From NCBI RefSeq assembly GCF_019740315.1, contig NZ_JAHXZR010000003.1, positions 310,001 to 374,000 of the forward strand: DNA of 64,000 bases, written 5' to 3'. The translations under genes were made by a program, and so were the position numbers. Source of the stretch: Oceanobacter mangrovi. Its GTDB lineage: Bacteria; Pseudomonadota; Gammaproteobacteria; Pseudomonadales; Oceanobacteraceae. The notes under the pieces are model-generated. The model saw only the letters and a list, made by a program, of their open reading frames with translations, was not told the origin of the DNA and did not search any database. Below, piece after piece: positions 35,439 to 45,062 of this stretch; within the stretch, counting starts at the first letter, position 1, and each line of letters begins with the position of its first letter.

Positions 35439-36086
35439 GTGACTTCTGCCGATTTACCCGGAGACGCGCTCGCTATTCTGATCATTGATGATCACCGTAT
35501 GTTTGCCGACGCCATGATGAACCTGTTTCGGCAGTGCTGGCCAGCGGCCAGCGTCCGTTGTGTTAATTCTGCCAATGAAGGTTTGCAGCAATTGCAGCAG
35601 CAAGCCTGGCAGTTGCTGCTGATGGATCTGGGCCTGCCGGATATGGATGGGCTGGCATTGCTGGAGCAGGTGCGCAAGCAGCATTCGTCCTTGCCCTTGC
35701 TGGTGTGCACCGGTGAAACCCGTCCTGTTGTTCTGAAGCGGGTGTTGCAGGCGGGCGCTTCCGGGCTGATTACCAAGAACCAGTCGGCTGAGGAAGTCTT
35801 GCAGGCGATCGATGCTGTGCTGGCGGGTATTCGATATCTGGCACCGGAAGCTGAGCAAGCCTTGAGCATACCTGAACCCCATCAGGCAGATGTGCTGAGT
35901 GAGCGCCAGTTGGCGATTTTGCGCTTGATGCAGGCAGGCCACAGCACCCCGGAAATTGCCCGCCAGTTGTTTCTCAGTCCTAACACGGTCAAAACCCATA
36001 TTCGTCTGATGTTCGAAAAACTCGGTGTTAACAACCGGGTTGAATGTCTGACGGTGGCGCATGAGCGTGGTTATATCCATGTCTGA
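35439..36086 (+). CDS. NarL/LuxR-type response regulator
   Basis: A 215-residue response regulator with a GTG start. The receiver domain has the acidic pair in IIDDHRMF (~16-22), phospho-acceptor Asp in LLLMDLGLPDMDG (~64-76) and Lys in GLITKNQS (~110). The C-terminal LuxR HTH is LSERQLAILRLMQAGHSTPEIARQLFLSPNTVKTHIRLMF (~153-192). It converges on the hybrid kinase gene 12 nt away and is the likely partner of that kinase. Confidence 0.92.
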   Translation: MTSADLPGDALAILIIDDHRMFADAMMNLFRQCWPAASVRCVNSANEGLQQLQQQAWQLLLMDLGLPDMDGLALLEQVRKQHSSLPLLVCTGETRPVVLKRVLQAGASGLITKNQSAEEVLQAIDAVLAGIRYLAPEAEQALSIPEPHQADVLSERQLAILRLMQAGHSTPEIARQLFLSPNTVKTHIRLMFEKLGVNNRVECLTVAHERGYIHV

Positions 36087-36098
36087 TTCCTGACTCTG

Positions 36099-37985
36099 TT
36101 AGCTCCGACTCTTCAGTGCCAGCAGGGTCTGCCAGAGTTGCTCACTTTGCAGTGGTTTGTGCAGTAGCGGCGCGCCAAAGCGTTGCAGCTGGCGGATACG
36201 TTCCGGACGGGTGTTACCGGTCATGATGATGATTTCCGGGTCGTGATCCAGACCGGCCTGCAGGCTGGCGATCACTTGTTCCAGCTGACCGTCGTCACCC
36301 AGCATATCGTCGCTGATAACAACGTCGGGCTGGCAGGCTGGCTGTCGCAGCTGGTTGTTGAGGCTGCTGATACTGTCGGCAATCCAGACATCACAATCCC
36401 AACTCACCAGCAGCATCGACAGGGCATCCAGAATATCTTCATGGTCATCGACCACCAGGACTTTCAGGCCGCTCAGGCTGTTGTCTGGTTGCTGGCTGGC
36501 GCTGCTGCGATTGGCGCTGGCATGGCAGTCCTGCCCGGTCGCCAATGGCAGGCTGACGCTGAAACAGCTGCCTTGCTGCGATTCTGATGTCAGCTGCAGT
36601 GGCAGTTGCTGTACCCGGCACAGGCGGCTGACGATCGAAAGTCCAAGGCCAAGACCTTTCTTGCGCTGACGACCGGGGTTGGCCAGCTGAACAAATTCTT
36701 CAAACACCGCTTGCTGATGCTCTGGCGGAATTCCGATGCCGGTGTCTTTTACATCGACCTGGATCTGCTCGCCCTGACGTCGGGTGCTGACAATCACCTT
36801 GCCACGCGGGGTGTACTGAATGGCGTTGGCGATCAGGTTCTTGAATATCTGCAGGGTCATGGCCGGGTCGCAGCTGACCATCACGGGTTGGTCCGGAGTC
36901 AGGTCGTCGGTCTGGATCAGCAACTCCAGCCCTTTTTGTTCTGCCAGTGGCAGAAACACCACTTTCAGTTCGGTGAGCAAGTCTGCCAGTTTCACGGCCT
37001 GATAGCGGGGCTGGGCGACTCCGGCGTCAAGCCGCGAGACATCCAGCAGGTGATTGAGCAGTTCATTGGTCGCCTTGAGGCTGGCACCAAGACGTTCAAA
37101 CAGCGGTTGTTGCGTCTTGCTGAGGGTGTCTGCGTTGATGGCGCTCCAGTACAACGAAGCGGCCTGTAACGGTTGGCGAATATCGTGGCTGGCAGCGGCC
37201 AGAAAACGGGTTTTGGCATTGTTGGCCTGTTCGATTTCCTGCTTCGACTGTTGCAGTTCGAGCCGCAGGATCAGCGAGTGAATCTGGGTTTTGAACATGG
37301 CGTAGCTGAAGCCGACCAGCGAGATCCAGATGCCTGGTGCCATCGCCTTGTGTAACCAGACGTCGCCCAGATCCATATTGAACAGGTGCCAGCCAAAAGC
37401 CCCCAGTACCGGGGTCAGAAAGGCGATATACACATCGGGGTAGAGGCCCATGGTCATTGATGGCATGGACGACGTAATGGTGATGACCAGTAGTAATGAG
37501 AACACCTGTACCAGTGAGGCATCCGGAAAGAACAACAGTGGCACCGCAGCCCACTGGAAGCCCCAGATCAGCGCCAGATAGAGATTGGCGAGGTGCCAGC
37601 GATGAATGGATTGTTGCTGTTGCGGGTCGTGAATGTCCGGTCGCCCCTGGCTGCGCTCAGTGCTGGCCTCATGGCGATGGTAGCGACGAATAATCAGCCA
37701 GGAATTGAGGCTGACAAACAGGTTCAGCCCGAACCAGGTCAGCAGGGCTGGTAGTGGTGCAGAATTGATAAACAGCAGCCCGACAACCACCGCTACGACC
37801 ACGGTGGCGATCATGCGCGGGCCGACTTCTTTCATAAATAACTGATGTCGTTCCCACTGGATTTCATCTGCTAGCGGGTGGTCGGCAAAGCCCAGATTGG
37901 CCAGGCGGCCAAAACCTGTTTTTTTGCCGCGGTTGCCAGATGGACGGGTTATCAGCTTGTGATCAGGGGGATGGCTGGTGGTCAT
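36099..37985 (-). CDS. Hybrid sensor histidine kinase with C-terminal receiver
   Basis: A 628-residue kinase. Residues ~55-235 hold about six or seven hydrophobic helices forming a membrane sensor of unknown ligand. A short coiled-coil (LRLELQQSKQEIEQANNAKTR) leads to the dimerisation box AASHDIRQPLQA, with the phospho-His at ~267. The ATPase domain has NAIQYTPRGKV and DTGIGIPPEHQQAVFEEF. A receiver domain (~505-620) has VVDDHED and VVISDDM. The His-box variant DIRQPLQ is typical of kinases paired with NarL-type regulators. It converges tightly on the response regulator gene. Confidence 0.92.
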   Translation of the reverse strand: MTTSHPPDHKLITRPSGNRGKKTGFGRLANLGFADHPLADEIQWERHQLFMKEVGPRMIATVVVAVVVGLLFINSAPLPALLTWFGLNLFVSLNSWLIIRRYHRHEASTERSQGRPDIHDPQQQQSIHRWHLANLYLALIWGFQWAAVPLLFFPDASLVQVFSLLLVITITSSMPSMTMGLYPDVYIAFLTPVLGAFGWHLFNMDLGDVWLHKAMAPGIWISLVGFSYAMFKTQIHSLILRLELQQSKQEIEQANNAKTRFLAAASHDIRQPLQAASLYWSAINADTLSKTQQPLFERLGASLKATNELLNHLLDVSRLDAGVAQPRYQAVKLADLLTELKVVFLPLAEQKGLELLIQTDDLTPDQPVMVSCDPAMTLQIFKNLIANAIQYTPRGKVIVSTRRQGEQIQVDVKDTGIGIPPEHQQAVFEEFVQLANPGRQRKKGLGLGLSIVSRLCRVQQLPLQLTSESQQGSCFSVSLPLATGQDCHASANRSSASQQPDNSLSGLKVLVVDDHEDILDALSMLLVSWDCDVWIADSISSLNNQLRQPACQPDVVISDDMLGDDGQLEQVIASLQAGLDHDPEIIIMTGNTRPERIRQLQRFGAPLLHKPLQSEQLWQTLLALKSRS

Positions 37986-38128
37986 AGCGGTTACTTCCTT
38001 GCTGGCCTTGTCCTGGTTTATCCCGGCTTGCGCCCCTTTATTGATCCCGACTGCGCCGGTGTCAGCCCGAGGGTGACCTTATCGGCCTCCCGTCAGGCTG
38101 GCAAGTTGACTGATAGCGGAATATGGGT

Positions 38129-38156
38129 CCGTCAGCGAGCAAGCGCTCGCTGACGG
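38129..38156 (-). terminator. Hairpin after the repeat lipoprotein gene
   Basis: A perfect 12-bp stem CCGTCAGCGAGC (38129-38140) / GCTCGCTGACGG (38145-38156) with an AAGC loop. No T-run follows on the minus strand. Confidence 0.6.
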
Positions 38157-38167
38157 GGCGGGGACGA

Positions 38168-41100
38168 TTATTGATCGTCGAAGTTGATGATGTGGCTTGG
38201 GTCGCCATCGCGGTCGTGACAATACAACGTGATCTTGTCATCGGCAGGGATACCGGTAATGCCATCAATACAGGTTGAACCGTCAGGTAATACGTCGAAG
38301 TCGCTCAGGTTGCTGTTATCCGGCGTCACCTTGATCACACCGCGGTTACCGGAAACCAGATAGATTTGCGGATCATTTGGCTTGTTCCAGACAAAGATGT
38401 CGTCCACCGTCCAGGTCACACCATTCCAGTTGTTGAATGGTTCGACATTGCTACCAATCAGCTGATCTGTGGAGCCATCGGCAGCCTTGTAGTGATACAG
38501 GGCGCTGGTGCCGTTATAAACTTCGTTTGGCTGAGAGACAGCGTAAACAACGTTGTTGCTGTCAATCGCGCCCATGGCCAGCACGGTACGGTCAGTAGTG
38601 TCGACTTGGGTCAACAAGGAAGGAACGGTGCGAGTCACCCGGTTAGTCAGGTAACCAGTGGCGCTGCTGTCATAGGTGAAGTCAGTGGTGCTGATCAGAT
38701 AGGCGGAGGTGCCATTATTGGTGCCTTCACCTGCGGCAACCAGCGTAAAGCTGATGTCACTGCCACTGTGAACGACGTCGGTCACTGCCAGGTTCTGACA
38801 GCTGGTTATTTCCCAGTTGCTGACATTGGTCAAAGTCAGGTGAATACCGGAATTTGCGGCTGATTCCAAAGCCACATAAACGTTGGCCCTTTGGTTGGTG
38901 ACGTTGATACAACCGAACAGCAGGGTATCGGTATCACTGACTTTCAGAGCCGTCAGGTCTCCGCCGTTGATATGGCTGCCAGAGACTGATGCCTGGTCAA
39001 TGCTGCCCGGGTTGGAGGTCATTTGACCCTTCATCAGGCTGATACCAGAACTGGTGGACTTCAACGTATAGATCGGGAAGTCGTCAGTAATATCGGTTTG
39101 TTCATAACCGATTGGTACTTCCAGGCCGGCCACCTCATCAACCCCGACGCTCCAGCTGCTGTCGATGACAGGCACCTTGAAGAAGTCGACATCATAGGTA
39201 CGGGTGGTGAACGTATCAGCAGCAATACCGGCACCATTGGCACCACCAATAATGACAGTGGTTTCGACGGTTTCACGGTCGTTGTCAGCAGTGAAGTGGC
39301 GAACCTTAACAAGGTCGTCGGAAGTCACGGTATGGCTGTAGCTACCAATATCGGTCGGTGACGTGGCAGTACCCTGATGCCAGACATTGGTGTAGTTGAG
39401 GCTGTACTCACCGTTGTAGACGTTGATCGGTGTGCCCTGTACTGCCGAATCGACGCTGTAGCGGACTTCGACCTCAGCACCTTGCTCCATTTGATCCTTG
39501 ACGTTCAGCCATTGCTCTTCAGCCGTGCTGGTATAACCCGGATCGACGATGGTGCCATCAATCAGGTGATAGAGCTGGCTGCCAAGCACCGGCGTTGGCG
39601 CCGCGACTGTGGTGACATCAAACGTGAACGGCGTGCCGTTAACCAACAGGGTGACGGTCGTGGTGGCACCATAGCCGCTAGCGGTATTGGCGCGCAGCAT
39701 GATTTGGGTTCCCGCTGTGACGGTAGCACTGCTATTCACCCAGCTACCGGAACCATCCAGCTCGTAATAACCATTGTTGACGCTGATGTCCGCATTACCA
39801 TCAAAGCCGGTCAGTATGACGCTGTTACTGTAGACCAACTGGTTCATGCTGGCGCCTGTCACGCTGTCAAACACCACGACATCCGGGGTGGTGTCTGCCG
39901 CCCGGGTGGTGGACGTGAAGTCAGCACTGTAGCTGCCCAGCGTGACTGTGCTGGTCGTCACTTGCTCTGGATCGCTGGCACTGGTGTGAGACACGGTGAA
40001 GCTGTCACCGGGCTGCACATTGACACTGCTGGTATAGGCGGTGCCGTTGTAGTGGATGGTGCCGCCGCTGACGGTTAATGGCAGTGGGCCGTCGAAACCG
40101 GTCACAGTGACGCTGTTACTGGTCACTACGGTTGCCGGGTCAACGTCTGCCTGGGCGGCAAAGCTGAAGCTGGCTGGAGTGACATCCTGCGCTTTGGTGG
40201 TAGTAGAGAAGTTGAAGCTGCTGCTGTTGACGGTCAGAACCGTCACGCTGGTGGTTGCATAGGCGCTGGAGGTCAGCTGACGCAAACGCACACTGTCGCC
40301 AGCGGCAACGCTGGCCGAGCTGGTCCACGAACCGCCGTTCACCTGCAGTTCGCCGTTGCTGACGCTGGCACTGGCACTGCCATCGAAGCCATTCAGGGTA
40401 ACGGCATTACTGTAAACCTCAGTGGCAAGTTGCTGCTCGTCAAGGCTGCTGAAGCTGATGCTGTCTGGTGTGGTATCCGCGGCACGGGTGGTACTGGTGA
40501 AGCTGGCACTGACATCACCGAGGGAAACGCTGCTGGTTAGCTGGGTACCAAAGTCAGACGAGCTGGTGTGCACGACCTGAATCTGGTCACCGGCGCTGAC
40601 GCTGGCGGAAGTACCGGCATTGCTGCCATTCACAATCAGTTCGCCATTGCTCACGCTGGCGGTCAGGCTGCCATCGAAGCCTGCCAGAGTGATCAGGTTA
40701 CTTTGCAGTGCAATGGAGGGTTCGACATCCATCTGTGGGGTAAAGCTGATGGCATCCGGTGTGGTATCGGCGGCACGGGTGGTACTGGTAAAGCTGGCAC
40801 TGACGTCACCGAGCGAAACGGTGGTCGTCACGCTGGTGTCGAAGTCGCTCGAGCTGGTGTGGCTGACCTGAATATCATCACCTGCTGCAACCTGAACAGG
40901 GCTGCTTACGGTGCTGCCATTGACGGTCACTGAACCATTGGTGACGGTGAGTGCCAGTGTTTCATCAAAACCCGCCAGGGATACGACGTTACTGCTCACA
41001 ATGGTGTCAGGCTCAACATCGCTCTGGGCGCTAAAGCTGAAGCTGTTGGCTGATGTGTCAGCAGCTCGGGTTCGGTTGGTAACGGAGACAGTCAGACTGC

Positions 41101-42658
41101 CCAGCGTCAGCGTGTTAACCACCTCGGTGTCATAGTCAGAGCTGGCTTGTTGTACGACCCTGACGGTGTCACCGGCGGATACCTGGGCGCTGCTTCCGGC
41201 AGCGCTGCCGTTGATGATCAGGCTGGCGCCGCTATCCACACTGATGGTCAGCTCACCATCAAAACCGGCCAGCGTTGCCGCTGCAGTGGTCACAGTGGCG
41301 TTGGGTTCGCGGTTGAGCAGGGTCACGAAGGCGAAGTTGTCTGGAGTGATGTCAATGGCACGGGTGGTGCTGGTGAAGTCTGTGGTGACTGAACCCAGCG
41401 TCACTGTGCTGGTAACGACGGTGGAAAAATCCGCGCTGCTGGTGTGAACGATCTGGATCTGGTCACCAGCGGAGACTGATGCGGAAGTACCCGCGCTGCT
41501 GCCATTCACAAGCAGAGAGCCATTGCTGACGGACAGCGGCAGAGTGCCTTCAAAGCCTGCCAGCGTGACCAGATTACTTTCAACACTGGTGGCGGGTTCA
41601 ACGTCAGTCAGGGCGCTGAAGCTGATGTTTTCCGGTGTGGTGTCAGCGGCGCGGGTGGTCGAGGTGAAGCTGGCAGAAGTATCACCGAGCGTTACTGTGC
41701 TGGTAACGGCGGTGGAAAAATCCGCGCTGCTGGTGTGAACGATCTGGATCTGGTCACCGGCGGAGACTGATGCGGAAGTACCAGCGCTGCTGCCATTCAC
41801 AAGCAGTGAGCCGTTGCTGACGGTCAGGGTCAGGGAATCATCAAAACCGGCCAGAGTGACGACACCACTGGTTACACTGGTGGATGGTTCAACGTCAGTG
41901 GCAGCGGTGAAGCCGAAACTGTCCGGGGTCGTATCCGGGGTGTTGTCGCCGCCACCGTTATTGCCATCATCGAGTTCGGCTTCTTCATCAAAACTGTAGT
42001 CGGTTTCGTCAACATCGACTTCAAAGCTGCCGCCATCCATATCAAAAACGATTTTTACATCGTCCAGCACGGCATCGAAGCCGGTCTGGTCGGCGCTGAA
42101 GATGTTGTTGAACAGGTCATAGGTGGCCGGATCAATGTCCTGCTCTTCAAACTGGTCGGCGAAGTTGGCCAGAATCACCTGTTCGGCAGCCGCCAGGGCG
42201 GTTTCATCAAAGCTTTCTGCTTCGTCATCCCAGGCACTCAGCAGTGCTGCCAGACTTTGCTGGTCGTTGGCCAGAAACAGCGCCAGGGTGGTCAATGGGG
42301 TCACGTTGACGGTGATGTCGGCAGCTTCAGCGAAGGAATACTGAATCGCCAGGCTGGTGTCGTCAGGGCGGGCTTCCAGCATAAACGGCGGCGTCATGCC
42401 ATCAACGTTAACACTGAAGCTGCCGTCATCCTCGATCACTACGTTGGTGGAGCGACCGTCGGCATCGTAGACGTACACAGTACCGTCCATCGCCAGACCG
42501 GTAGCTGCGGTACCGGTCAGGTAGGATGAATTGTCGCTGGTATTATCGTCTGGTTGTTCCTGATTGTTGTTACCGGAGCTTGAGCTGGAGCCGCCACAGG
42601 CGGTCAGCGTCAGGGAGGATGCGGCCATCACAGCCAGCATAAGTTTGCTGAGTTCCAT
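38168..42658 (-). CDS. Giant repeat-containing surface lipoprotein
   Basis: About 1,496 residues from MELSKLMLAV. The N-terminus has a lipobox L-T-A-C (Cys25 counting from the upstream Met, Cys21 from this one), followed by a Ser/Asn/Asp-rich linker. Residues ~50-230 are a predicted acidic globular domain (TAATGLAMDGTVYVYDADG). Then come eight tandem ~97-residue domains (first at ~246) with the pattern D-T-T-P-D-x-I/F-x-F ... V-T-L-x-G-F-x-G ... S-V-S-N-G. The last ~480 residues are unique, possibly a beta-propeller or ligand domain. The upstream in-frame Met at 42670 is an alternative start. Export and lipidation are inferred; adhesion or substrate binding at the cell surface is a guess. Confidence 0.8.
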   Translation of the reverse strand: MELSKLMLAVMAASSLTLTACGGSSSSSGNNNQEQPDDNTSDNSSYLTGTAATGLAMDGTVYVYDADGRSTNVVIEDDGSFSVNVDGMTPPFMLEARPDDTSLAIQYSFAEAADITVNVTPLTTLALFLANDQQSLAALLSAWDDEAESFDETALAAAEQVILANFADQFEEQDIDPATYDLFNNIFSADQTGFDAVLDDVKIVFDMDGGSFEVDVDETDYSFDEEAELDDGNNGGGDNTPDTTPDSFGFTAATDVEPSTSVTSGVVTLAGFDDSLTLTVSNGSLLVNGSSAGTSASVSAGDQIQIVHTSSADFSTAVTSTVTLGDTSASFTSTTRAADTTPENISFSALTDVEPATSVESNLVTLAGFEGTLPLSVSNGSLLVNGSSAGTSASVSAGDQIQIVHTSSADFSTVVTSTVTLGSVTTDFTSTTRAIDITPDNFAFVTLLNREPNATVTTAAATLAGFDGELTISVDSGASLIINGSAAGSSAQVSAGDTVRVVQQASSDYDTEVVNTLTLGSLTVSVTNRTRAADTSANSFSFSAQSDVEPDTIVSSNVVSLAGFDETLALTVTNGSVTVNGSTVSSPVQVAAGDDIQVSHTSSSDFDTSVTTTVSLGDVSASFTSTTRAADTTPDAISFTPQMDVEPSIALQSNLITLAGFDGSLTASVSNGELIVNGSNAGTSASVSAGDQIQVVHTSSSDFGTQLTSSVSLGDVSASFTSTTRAADTTPDSISFSSLDEQQLATEVYSNAVTLNGFDGSASASVSNGELQVNGGSWTSSASVAAGDSVRLRQLTSSAYATTSVTVLTVNSSSFNFSTTTKAQDVTPASFSFAAQADVDPATVVTSNSVTVTGFDGPLPLTVSGGTIHYNGTAYTSSVNVQPGDSFTVSHTSASDPEQVTTSTVTLGSYSADFTSTTRAADTTPDVVVFDSVTGASMNQLVYSNSVILTGFDGNADISVNNGYYELDGSGSWVNSSATVTAGTQIMLRANTASGYGATTTVTLLVNGTPFTFDVTTVAAPTPVLGSQLYHLIDGTIVDPGYTSTAEEQWLNVKDQMEQGAEVEVRYSVDSAVQGTPINVYNGEYSLNYTNVWHQGTATSPTDIGSYSHTVTSDDLVKVRHFTADNDRETVETTVIIGGANGAGIAADTFTTRTYDVDFFKVPVIDSSWSVGVDEVAGLEVPIGYEQTDITDDFPIYTLKSTSSGISLMKGQMTSNPGSIDQASVSGSHINGGDLTALKVSDTDTLLFGCINVTNQRANVYVALESAANSGIHLTLTNVSNWEITSCQNLAVTDVVHSGSDISFTLVAAGEGTNNGTSAYLISTTDFTYDSSATGYLTNRVTRTVPSLLTQVDTTDRTVLAMGAIDSNNVVYAVSQPNEVYNGTSALYHYKAADGSTDQLIGSNVEPFNNWNGVTWTVDDIFVWNKPNDPQIYLVSGNRGVIKVTPDNSNLSDFDVLPDGSTCIDGITGIPADDKITLYCHDRDGDPSHIINFDDQ
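39600..41935 (-). repeat. Eight tandem ~291-bp repeats inside the lipoprotein gene
   Basis: Eight in-frame units average about 97 codons. Some are almost identical at the DNA level: the stretch around 41440-41520 recurs around 41730-41810. Recent duplication and recombination-driven copy-number change are therefore likely. Confidence 0.85.
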
Positions 42659-42803
42659 TGTCCTATCCATGTTTCACTATGATTGAGCGACCGTTGGCAC
42701 CATCCCGCAGACAGGGAAACCACCAAAAGCGGAAGCAGGGGGGAACTGACAGATATTCGTGTCAGAAAACGTCTGCAGCGTAATGATCTGGTCAATGGAG
42801 CGC

Positions 42804-42891
42804 TTCACCCGATCGGGTGAAATTTGACCGTCTGGACAGGCAATGGGGGAAAGGAACAGGCGCAGGTGTTGCCACGCCGGAACGTGGCAAC
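42804..42891. promoter_or_regulatory. Palindromes upstream of the lipoprotein gene
   Basis: TTCACCCGATCGGGTGAA (42804-42821) is a perfect 18-bp palindrome, a plausible operator, about 145 bp upstream of the lipoprotein start. GTTGCCACG/CGTGGCAAC (42868-42891) forms a hairpin. The binding protein is unknown. Confidence 0.45.
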
Positions 42892-42910
42892 GAGGTCAAG
42901 CCGGAACTAC

Positions 42911-42940
42911 AGGGGGCACTGGATTAAATAGATGCCCCCT
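42911..42940 (-). terminator. Hairpin after mosA
   Basis: AGGGGGCA (42911-42918) pairs with TGCCCCCT (42933-42940), 8 nt beyond the mosA stop codon. No T-run is present. Confidence 0.5.
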
Positions 42941-42947
42941 ACAGGTG

Positions 42948-43772
42948 TCAGCCGGGATACGCGCCGGTACGAACAATGGTACCGGCGTGTTCGCCGCGCA
43001 GGGCAGCGGTCAGGCGGCCTGGCACCAGCCCATTGATAATCTGGATACGTTCCAGGTGACGGGCGTTAGCCATCACATCAACCATCGCCCGATCAAACGG
43101 CAGGGTGCCTTGCATGGCGGCCAGCTCGGTATAGCTGACGTCGCGCAACAGCTCGGGTTTTTCGGCACTGTCAGCGTTGGGATCACTGGTGTAGACACCA
43201 TCAACGTCTTCGACAATGGTCAATCCGGCGGCTCCCAGAGCATCGGCCAGCAGGAAAGCGCCGGTGTCACCCCGATGCGGTGGAATGCGGCTGCCGGGGA
43301 ATTCGTGATGGTGGTACGGAGGGAAGGCACTGCCAACGACTGCGCGGGTGGCTGACAGGTGAATCGCCAGCTGGTCGGCCACGGTTGGATGCTCGACGTA
43401 GGAGACGCCGTCGGCGGCCAGCATGGCAGCCAGAATATGGCCGTTCTGACCGGCTTCACTGGCGGCCATTGGTGCCAGAGAACCAACCGGCAACCCCAGA
43501 TCCAGACCAACACTGTAGAGGTGGCGGGCGCGAATACCGGCACCGGTCAAAATCAGCAAGCGGTGTTCCGGCAGTAACTTACGCAGCTCTTCAACGATGG
43601 GGACGATGGCTTCACGGCCCCGATCCATGATGGAGCGGCCACCGATTTTCACAACCTGCAGCCAGGGTAACAGCCGCATTGGCCGCTTACCGGCAATAGG
43701 GCGAACGAGGTCACTGTCGAGCAGGGTTTGACGGGCCAGTGGCGAGGCGACGTGTTTGCGTTTGTCTGTCAT
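42948..43772 (-). CDS. mosA: Molybdenum storage protein alpha subunit
   Basis: A 274-residue amino-acid-kinase-fold protein that matches MosA of Azotobacter vinelandii, as I recall it, along nearly its whole length ([47 protein letters not shown]). [20 protein letters not shown] (~158-177) includes the His cluster near the polyoxomolybdate cavity. The MosA/MosB hexamer stores about 100 molybdate ions in an ATP-dependent manner. It sits 4 nt after mosB on the same strand. No nif genes are in the window. Confidence 0.92.
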   Translation of the reverse strand: MTDKRKHVASPLARQTLLDSDLVRPIAGKRPMRLLPWLQVVKIGGRSIMDRGREAIVPIVEELRKLLPEHRLLILTGAGIRARHLYSVGLDLGLPVGSLAPMAASEAGQNGHILAAMLAADGVSYVEHPTVADQLAIHLSATRAVVGSAFPPYHHHEFPGSRIPPHRGDTGAFLLADALGAAGLTIVEDVDGVYTSDPNADSAEKPELLRDVSYTELAAMQGTLPFDRAMVDVMANARHLERIQIINGLVPGRLTAALRGEHAGTIVRTGAYPG

Positions 43773-43776
43773 GGCC

Positions 43777-44598
43777 TTATGCCTCCTGATCCGCAGTGAT
43801 AATGGTGCCGACGTGTTCGCCTGCCAGGGCTCTGGTGAGGTTTCCGGGCACCAGACCGTTGACGACCTGCACCTGCCGCACGTGCTTGGCTTGCTTCAGC
43901 AAGTCCAGCACCGGGAATTCCAGAATTGAGTCATGCAGCCCGAGGGATTTCATTTCATCGACCGAGATCTTTGGAATAAAGGTTGGGTTGCTGGCGGTTT
44001 TCGGGTTGTCGGTGTAGAGGCCGTTTTCGTCTTTCACATAGATCATCGACTTGCAGCCGAACTGTTCCGCCATCAGGAAGCAGCCAGCGTCGGTACGATA
44101 AGGCGGAATCACGCCTTCGGCGGCCGGGCGCATCCACAGTTTGTACGGCGGCATGCCAGAGAAAATCACCGCGTTCACTTCCGCCAGAAACAGCGGCACG
44201 GTGGATAAACCGGCTTCGCTGACGGTGGAAATACCGTGCTGCGCCAGCAGCTGACCGAGCATTTCGGCGTTTTGTGAAGCCACCGACGAGCCCAGCTGGG
44301 ACAGGAAACCCGCTGGCAGGTCGAGGTCGGCGGCGATGGAATAGAGGTGGCGGGCGCGGGTACCGGCACCGGTACCGATCAGCATTTTGTGCTGCTTGCG
44401 GGCTTCGATGATTTCATCAACCAGTGGGTAGATAGCCGCCCGACCACGGTCAAACAGGCTTTGGCCGCCAATTTTGATGACGGAGGCGTTGGGCAGAATG
44501 CGAAAATCGCTGGCTTTGGAAGCGGCTTCGAGCAATTCAGGATCGGTCAGTGACCGTTGCATCAGGAGCGCTTCCAACTCCGTCATTGTGGTTTCCAT
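43777..44598 (-). CDS. mosB: Molybdenum storage protein beta subunit
   Basis: About 273 residues from [14 protein letters not shown], with AAGGA 7 nt upstream; the first in-frame Met would add 11 residues. [19 protein letters not shown] and [16 protein letters not shown] match MosB closely. [25 protein letters not shown] (~144-168) and [29 protein letters not shown] are diagnostic. It is the first gene of the mosB-mosA pair. A ModE-like site lies about 130 bp upstream. Confidence 0.93.
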   Translation of the reverse strand: METTMTELEALLMQRSLTDPELLEAASKASDFRILPNASVIKIGGQSLFDRGRAAIYPLVDEIIEARKQHKMLIGTGAGTRARHLYSIAADLDLPAGFLSQLGSSVASQNAEMLGQLLAQHGISTVSEAGLSTVPLFLAEVNAVIFSGMPPYKLWMRPAAEGVIPPYRTDAGCFLMAEQFGCKSMIYVKDENGLYTDNPKTASNPTFIPKISVDEMKSLGLHDSILEFPVLDLLKQAKHVRQVQVVNGLVPGNLTRALAGEHVGTIITADQEA

Positions 44599-44728
44599 AT
44601 GGGATCCTTGTTCACGATTGCTACAAGGCAAAATACGCCGTCATTTTTCTGTCACAAATCCGAATGTCTCAAAATGAGCCAATTGGGATGATATTTGGGT
44701 CAATATAGAGTGAACGGCTGGTCAGGAT

Positions 44729-44753
44729 CGTTATTTGCTAACAGTACAAATAG
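44729..44753. promoter_or_regulatory. ModE-box-like site upstream of mosB
   Basis: CGTTATTTG-N7-TACAAATAG resembles the E. coli ModE operator (CGTTATAT...TACATAACG), with most conserved positions kept in the left half and about two thirds in the right half. It lies between mosB and the divergent Cys-rich gene. A molybdate-responsive repressor at mosBA is plausible, but no modE gene is in the window. Confidence 0.35.
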
Positions 44754-44870
44754 TAGGGTTTCTAGCGGATATGGGGTGGATTACGGAATTCGGTAGTGCA
44801 GTCAGACCAATAGTGATATGCCTGCCGGGTGATATACTGACGGCTCATTTTCATCAGAGAGCAGCCTGTT

Positions 44871-45062
44871 ATGTGTGACGACAAACCTTTGCCACCGGGT
44901 GATAACGAATGTTGTGAAAGCGGTTGTGACCGCTGCGTTTGGGATATTTACCGTGAAGAAGTGGCGGAGTGGGAAGCTGCCCGCAAGGCGCGTGAACAGC
45001 AGGCATCTGTCAATCAGGCTGACAGTGAAGGCGCTGATGTTCAGGTGAGCCAGTCCCAATAA
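44871..45062 (+). CDS. Small Cys-rich oxidoreductase-like domain protein
   Basis: A 63-residue protein with PPGDNECCESGCDRCVWDIYREEV at its core, matching the short oxidoreductase-like N-terminal domain family (PF09791), where a C-x4-C-x2-C pattern precedes V-W-D-x-Y. The tail is acidic and hydrophilic. Four cysteines cluster within 12 residues, suggesting metal binding, and the enzymatic name of the family is not supported by a known activity. It starts right before a GNAT gene, whose ATG follows its stop codon directly. Confidence 0.75.
   Translation: MCDDKPLPPGDNECCESGCDRCVWDIYREEVAEWEAARKAREQQASVNQADSEGADVQVSQSQ

Noticed and set aside
39600-41935. CRISPR-like periodic repeats
   Set aside because: The units are ~291 bp, in frame and encode protein domains; there are no short repeats with unique spacers.
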